From Desulfobacteraceae bacterium (lineage in GTDB: Bacteria > Desulfobacterota > Desulfobacteria > Desulfobacterales > Desulfobacteraceae), in assembly GCA_003354055.1 (NCBI GenBank), contig PIVQ01000059.1, forward strand, positions 1 to 19,859: a DNA stretch of 19,859 nucleotides, read 5' to 3'. Both the position numbers and the translations under genes were made by a program. Under the pieces are notes generated by a model. It worked only from the letters and a program-made list of their open reading frames with translations. It had not been told where the DNA came from and ran no database searches. Shown here one piece after another: positions 15,705 through 19,859 of the stretch; the first letter of the stretch is position 1; each line of letters starts with the position of its first letter.

Positions 15705-16721
15705 TTAGTAAATTCCATATACAGAAATCCCGCACCCGGGGCACAGCCCGTCGTCCTTTAAATTATTTTTAATACCATACCCGTGACGTTTTACCACAAG
15801 GTCTCCGCAGGCATGGCAGTATGTACTTTCCCTGGCACCGGGCACATTCCCTGTATACACATGATAAAGTCCGGCCTTTTCACCGATATCACAGGCCCTT
15901 TCCAGTGTTTCCACAGGGGTGGCGCTTATGTCCCGAAGTTTATACGCCGGGTGAAACCTGGACAGATGCCAGGGGGTCTGCCGCCCCAGATCCTCTGCAA
16001 TAAAGGCTGCCATCCGGGCCAATTCATCCGGATCATCGTTGAGTCCTGGGATGATCAGGGTGGTGACCTCCACCATGATTCCCTTTTTCTTCATCAGACG
16101 CAAGGTCTCTTTGACAGGTTCAAGTTTGGCATTGCATAGCTTCTTATAGAAATCATCGTTATAGGCCTTGAGGTCCACATTGGCTGCATCCAGAGTATCC
16201 CCAACCATCTCAATCAGTTCGGGGCTCATGAATCCGTTGGTCACAAATATATTGTACAGTCCCTTTGCTTTTGCAAGCCTTGCCGTATCCAGAGCCAACT
16301 CAAAAAACACCGAGGGTTCGGTATAGGTATAGGAGATACTCTCACACCCACGGTTCTTGGCCTGATCCACAATTTGGGCAGGAGTGAATCCCTGGCCTTG
16401 GAGACTGGGCCTACCCGAATCCGGGTCCCCGACCTGGGCAATATCCGCATTCTGACAAAACCTGCAGCGAAGGTTACACCCCATGGTGGCAATGGAAAAA
16501 GAGGTGGATCCGGGTTTAAAATGAAAAATGGGCTTTTTCTCTATGGGATCCACACTGGCGGCCACTACCCGGTCATAAACCAAAGAAACCAGGGTGCCGT
16601 CCCGGTTTTCCCGAACTTTGCAACGACCTGTTTTTCCGGGGTTTATTTTGCAATAGTGGTTGCAGGCCAGGCATTTTACCCGATTGTCGCCCAAAGACTC
16701 AAAGAGATACGCCTCTTTCAT
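15705..16721 (-). CDS. amrS: AmmeMemoRadiSam-system radical SAM enzyme (AmrS-like)
   Basis: A 338-residue radical SAM protein. The cluster motif is CNLRCRFCQN (Cys82, Cys86, Cys89). An N-terminal Cys cluster (Cys17, Cys20, Cys24, Cys34) and SVDPIEKKPIFHFKPGS match the AmrS/PflA-like family. YTYTEPSVFFE and VTNGFMSPE are further family motifs. The C-terminal part has two more Cys pairs (CHACG and CPGCG) that read as a zinc-ribbon tail. Its usual partners AmrA (AMMECR1) and AmrB (MEMO) are not present here. The start overlaps the methyltransferase stop (ATGA), and GGAAGA lies just upstream. The biochemical role of the family is unsettled. Confidence 0.9.
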   Translation of the reverse strand: MKEAYLFESLGDNRVKCLACNHYCKINPGKTGRCKVRENRDGTLVSLVYDRVVAASVDPIEKKPIFHFKPGSTSFSIATMGCNLRCRFCQNADIAQVGDPDSGRPSLQGQGFTPAQIVDQAKNRGCESISYTYTEPSVFFELALDTARLAKAKGLYNIFVTNGFMSPELIEMVGDTLDAANVDLKAYNDDFYKKLCNAKLEPVKETLRLMKKKGIMVEVTTLIIPGLNDDPDELARMAAFIAEDLGRQTPWHLSRFHPAYKLRDISATPVETLERACDIGEKAGLYHVYTGNVPGARESTYCHACGDLVVKRHGYGIKNNLKDDGLCPGCGISVYGIY

Positions 16722-17491
16722 TCTTCCACCCTCATTCCTGTGACAAGACCTGTGGCCGGCTTGTAAATCTTTCGTTTACTGATCTTCAGGGCCAGGGGCC
16801 GGGTTCTGAATTTGGGTACCGGCTTTATCCGGATGCCGATGAAGGTGCCGCAATAGGATTTTTGTACCAGGCTAAAATTCTCCACCCGGGAAATCCAGGC
16901 GCCGGAAAGAAAAGGAAATTGTACGGTTGTTCGCCACTTCACCGGCACCCGCCCGAGAATGAATGAGAGCATCCTCTTCAATTCCCAGACAGAAAAAAAA
17001 TGGGCGTGCGTATAGATATTCGAGAAGAAAAATCCCTTAAACCTTCTTGCCATGTTCAGGGGGGCATACCGGTTGAGCACACCGATCACCACCCGGTCTT
17101 TGGCCACCCGGCAGGCCTCTTCTATGGCCTTTGCCGGGCGGTCTGTAAATTCAAGACTGGTAAAGAGCAGAGCCGTGTCAAAGGCATTGTCGTCAAAGGG
17201 CAGGTCCTCGGCATGACCCCGGTGCAGGTCTACACGATTGCCAAGTTTTGACGCGGCCTTGTCCAGCATATAAGGAGATGGATCAATCCCGGTGAGACTT
17301 AAACCCTGATCCAGAAAAGGGATCAGACTTAAGCCGGTACCACAGCCGATATCCAGGAGCCGCTGGCCCTTTTGGGGATTGACAAGATCCTGGATCAACT
17401 TGATTTCAAGGTCAAGGCAATGCCTGTGCTTGCCCTTGTCGGGCCAGGCATCGCATTTACCTGCATCCTTGAAATCAAATACATACCCCAT
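16718..17491 (-). CDS. Class I SAM-dependent methyltransferase
   Basis: A 257-residue methyltransferase-11 type protein. Motif I is LLDIGCGTG (residues 46-54), followed by LTGIDPSPYML and the motif around HAEDLPFDDNAFDTALLFTSLEF. The C-terminal part is basic (KISKRKIYKP) and unlike the better-known small-molecule families. It starts 2 bases after cooC ends and overlaps amrS by 4 bases, so it is embedded between a metallocentre ATPase and a radical SAM enzyme. The substrate cannot be read from the sequence. Confidence 0.88.
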   Translation of the reverse strand: MGYVFDFKDAGKCDAWPDKGKHRHCLDLEIKLIQDLVNPQKGQRLLDIGCGTGLSLIPFLDQGLSLTGIDPSPYMLDKAASKLGNRVDLHRGHAEDLPFDDNAFDTALLFTSLEFTDRPAKAIEEACRVAKDRVVIGVLNRYAPLNMARRFKGFFFSNIYTHAHFFSVWELKRMLSFILGRVPVKWRTTVQFPFLSGAWISRVENFSLVQKSYCGTFIGIRIKPVPKFRTRPLALKISKRKIYKPATGLVTGMRVEE

Positions 17492-17493
17492 GA

Positions 17494-18258
17494 TCAGGCA
17501 ATAACCTCCTTGACTTTGGTCATCAGATCATCCACAGCAATAACTGCCGGAGAATCGTCCGGCAGTTCGACCAGGGAGCGCTGCTCCATGTCAAATTCCA
17601 GAAGATTACCGTCATCGGGAATGGTGGCAATAATGGGTACACCGATTCTTTCCACCTCATCCAGAAAGGCCTGGCTCAACTTCTCCGGAGCCCGGTTCAC
17701 GATTATCCCTTTTTCTTTCACTTCCAGTTTGAGATCAGAAAGCATCTCATTGATCCTTCCTACGGCCCGCAACCCCCTGAGGGCATAGTCGGTTACCATG
17801 AGCAGAATATCCACCTTACCGCTGGTTCTCCGGCTCAAATGCTCCATACCGGCCTCGTTGTCCACCAGCAGGTACTTGTAATTACCTTCCAGTTCTTCTG
17901 CAAACCGATTCAGGATATTGTTGACCATGCAATAGCAGCCCTGGCCTTCCTGGCGTCCCATGACCAGCAGATCGTAGGATTTTTCCTCGATCAGCACCTG
18001 GTTCATGAGCATTTCAAGGTAAATTATCTTGTCCATACCCGACGGCACAGCCTGAGGATCTTTCATGAAATCCTCACGGATATCTCCGACGGTTTTTTCA
18101 ATGTTCAGTCCAAGGGTCTCTCCCAGGTTGGAGTTGGGATCAGCATCAATGGCAAGAAGAGGGTCTGTCTGTTTTTTTGCAAAATATCTGGTTACCAGCG
18201 CGGAGACGGTTGTTTTTCCAACACCGCCTTTGCCGGCCATGGCAATTACTTTACTCAT
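17494..18258 (-). CDS. cooC: CooC/AcsF-type nickel-insertion ATPase
   Basis: SIMIBI-class P-loop ATPase with the deviant Walker A GKGGVGKTT (residues 9-17). The CooC-specific metal-binding pair Cys108-x-Cys110 lies in GQGCYC. LLVDNEAGMEHLSRRT is the typical switch/Walker B region of CooC. At 254 residues it matches CooC/AcsF, which mature nickel centres of CO dehydrogenase or acetyl-CoA synthase. GGAG 6 bases before the ATG supports the start. No cooS or acs gene lies in the window. It leads the run cooC, methyltransferase, amrS. Confidence 0.93.
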   Translation of the reverse strand: MSKVIAMAGKGGVGKTTVSALVTRYFAKKQTDPLLAIDADPNSNLGETLGLNIEKTVGDIREDFMKDPQAVPSGMDKIIYLEMLMNQVLIEEKSYDLLVMGRQEGQGCYCMVNNILNRFAEELEGNYKYLLVDNEAGMEHLSRRTSGKVDILLMVTDYALRGLRAVGRINEMLSDLKLEVKEKGIIVNRAPEKLSQAFLDEVERIGVPIIATIPDDGNLLEFDMEQRSLVELPDDSPAVIAVDDLMTKVKEVIA

Positions 18259-18357
18259 AGTCGCTCCAATACTTGAAGGTTAAATTCACGTCAATAACAT
18301 AACGCAATCTATGAAAAAAGCAATTGATCTTGTGGAAAAAAAAGAGAAGAAAGGCCT

Positions 18358-18921
18358 TTATTTATGGTGCTTTTTATACCATTTGGTGTCTTTGTACAGG
18401 TCATGCATGCAATCCGGGCAGATCCCGTGGGTAAAGGTCAGCTCCGAATGGGCCTCCAGATAAGAATCCACCCGGTTCCAGAATCCTTCGTCATCCCGAA
18501 TATTTTTACAATTGGCGCACATGGGCAAAAGCCCCCTGAGCAGCTTCACTTCAATATGGGTTCGTATCCGTGCCAGAAGCTCGGCAGAGTTAAAGGGTTT
18601 GGTCACATAGTCCACCCCGCCCACGTCAAACCCTTTGACCACATCCTCGGCATCGGTTTTGGCAGTCAGGAAAATAACCGGAATATGGCGGCTGTTGAAC
18701 TCATTTTTTAATCTCTCGCATACCTCATACCCATCCATCTCCGGCATCATGATATCCAGAAGGATAAGATCGGGCTCATCTTTTTTTACAAAATTCAACG
18801 CCTGTTGGCCGCTCTGGGCCATGGCAACCTCATAACCGTTGTCAGACAGCAGTTTTCCTAAGAATTGAAGATTCGTGGGTTTATCATCAACCGCAAGAAC
18901 CAAACTTTTTTTTACAACCAT
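18358..18921 (-). CDS. Response regulator receiver with Cys-rich C-terminal tail
   Basis: The receiver domain has the acidic pair Asp12-Asp13, phosphoacceptor Asp56 (LILLDIMMPEMDGYE), Thr86 (FLTAKTD) and Lys108 (VTKPF). After it, residues 132-187 form a tail with PMCANCKNIRDDEGFW and THGICPDC (Cys135, Cys138, Cys168, Cys171) instead of a DNA-binding domain. GGAG lies 7 bases before the ATG at 18921 but only one base before the in-frame ATG at 18927; 18921 is chosen, giving 187 residues. The tail closely matches that of the PAS protein at the left edge. No cognate kinase is adjacent. Confidence 0.92.
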   Translation of the reverse strand: MVVKKSLVLAVDDKPTNLQFLGKLLSDNGYEVAMAQSGQQALNFVKKDEPDLILLDIMMPEMDGYEVCERLKNEFNSRHIPVIFLTAKTDAEDVVKGFDVGGVDYVTKPFNSAELLARIRTHIEVKLLRGLLPMCANCKNIRDDEGFWNRVDSYLEAHSELTFTHGICPDCMHDLYKDTKWYKKHHK

Positions 18922-19057
18922 TACCATACTCCGGAACGATAGAAACTTAAGATGTTTGAATTGCAAGAACCTTTATTCAGCACAGCATAGGCGGATTTTA
19001 TTCTCCTTGCAAGTTCTTTTCGCTACTTTTTCAAATATTAAAAAAAATATGCCGGCC

Positions 19058-19804
19058 TCAGAAAGAGAACTCTCCGTCTGCATGGATGACTGCAGGATCA
19101 TTGGCATCTGTAACAGCAAAACACTGGTGACGGTCATTCTTGCAGCACCCGATCTTGATGCCATGGGTTCCCAGAGGGATTTCCCTGCCCAGCCGCAGTT
19201 TTAAGTGCAAAAGCCTGTCACTGGAAGGATCTGATGCTGAAAGGAGGCCGGAATACCCCAGGGTTTCAACCATTCCAGGATAGATGGTGTTATTGACATG
19301 GCCGTTAATATCAAAATCTCCATACCGCAGGTTAATGTCCATCCGGACATCGGGCATGACGACTTTTGGAGGCGTCCACTTGTACAACTCATCATCAAAC
19401 TGAGTCCGTGGTTCTGACTCAAAAGCCGCGGCCATTTCCTCAGGCGCCCGGATCACCCTTTTTTTCCTGAAATCGTAAAAGACCCAGACTGAACTGGCTT
19501 GAACAGCAACGCCCGCATCTGACTCTATGGTATATTCCCTCAATCCCATGTATTGACGAAAAGACCTAGACCAGGTGGTCAGGGTAATTTCATCCCCCAG
19601 TACAGGATAATGTAATACCCGAACCTCCAGACGGTGAAGAAACCAGACCAGACCTTTTGGAAAGAGCTGATCCGGACCCGCTCCCACCTGGCTGGAATGG
19701 CGAATGGCCACATCCTGAAAAAGCCGGGCCATGGCTTCTATTCTCAGGGTTTTATCATGGGCAACATCAAAAAAATCAATCGTATGTTTTTGGGTAATCT
19801 TCAT
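19058..19804 (-). CDS. Acyl-ACP thioesterase (FatA/FatB-like, double hot-dog)
   Basis: A 248-residue product with two tandem hot-dog halves, as in the acyl-ACP thioesterase family that releases fatty acids from acyl carrier protein. The N-terminal half has RLFQDVAIRHSSQVG and VWFLHRLEV; the C-terminal half has FDINGHVNNTIYPGMVET, containing the conserved Asp, Asn, His and Glu of the active-site region. AGGA 7 bases before the ATG at 19804 supports this start over an upstream in-frame ATG at 19858. Bacterial members are common in anaerobes; the physiological product here is unknown. Confidence 0.9.
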   Translation of the reverse strand: MKITQKHTIDFFDVAHDKTLRIEAMARLFQDVAIRHSSQVGAGPDQLFPKGLVWFLHRLEVRVLHYPVLGDEITLTTWSRSFRQYMGLREYTIESDAGVAVQASSVWVFYDFRKKRVIRAPEEMAAAFESEPRTQFDDELYKWTPPKVVMPDVRMDINLRYGDFDINGHVNNTIYPGMVETLGYSGLLSASDPSSDRLLHLKLRLGREIPLGTHGIKIGCCKNDRHQCFAVTDANDPAVIHADGEFSF

Positions 19805-19859
19805 TAAGTGTCCTTGTGTGACCGAGCGGGATATGGTCACCAGAGGTGAACCTGACAAC

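Noticed and set aside
18333..18359. Terminator after the response regulator gene (minus strand)
   Set aside because: There is a T-run, but the adjacent AAAGGCCTTT is a loopless short palindrome and cannot form a usable hairpin.
19834..19855. Imperfect inverted repeat GGTCACC/GGTGAACC at the right edge
   Set aside because: It has a bulge and only 7 pairs, and the flanking sequence is cut off by the window, so its meaning cannot be judged.
1..19859. CRISPR arrays, insertion sequences, prophage genes, attachment sites, rRNA
   Set aside because: No regularly spaced repeats, transposase or integrase motifs, or rRNA sequence seen on either strand.

Overview
The window looks like chromosomal core sequence from a sulfate-reducing Desulfobacterales-type bacterium (Thermodesulfobacteriota, former Deltaproteobacteria). 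This placement is inference. It rests on moderate GC content, a CooC-type nickel-insertion ATPase of the kind used with CO dehydrogenase/acetyl-CoA synthase, a UbiA/UbiX pair suited to quinone synthesis, orphan family-3 solute-binding proteins, and two signalling proteins ending in the same Cys-rich tail that I associate with this group. There are no phage, transposon, CRISPR or rRNA genes. No gene-free stretch exceeds 300 bases; the longest is 662-958.

Left part, plus strand (1-6716): the 3' end of a PAS-domain sensor with a Cys-rich tail, a decayed rhodanese remnant on the minus strand, then mnmG (tRNA wobble modification), a CbpA-type DnaJ gene, hpt (purine salvage) and a large acidic zinc-ribbon/DUF3426 membrane protein. 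The DnaJ gene holds the most notable feature of the window. A single in-frame TGA at 3335-3337 separates the J domain and Gly-rich linker from an intact C-terminal domain in the same frame, and a perfect stem-loop lies at selenocysteine-insertion distance downstream. It is either a candidate selenoprotein or a point nonsense mutation.

Middle part, plus strand (6720-9681): a CAU tRNA gene (elongator Met type) with its own promoter and a strong terminator, the queDEC operon for preQ0 (queuosine precursor) synthesis, and an orphan solute-binding protein. The queC-to-binding-protein gap has nested inverted repeats that may fold.

Right part: serB, with two ACT-like regions, runs leftward and converges on the first binding protein. 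Divergent from it is a second orphan binding protein (plus strand), with an inverted-repeat-rich gap between them. From 19804 back to 11946 everything is on the minus strand: acyl-ACP thioesterase, a response regulator with the Cys-rich tail, then a tight run cooC, methyltransferase, amrS-like radical SAM, ubiA, ubiX, cca and a DUF89 protein. Their overlaps and short gaps suggest one long operon mixing metallocofactor assembly, quinone synthesis and tRNA maturation.
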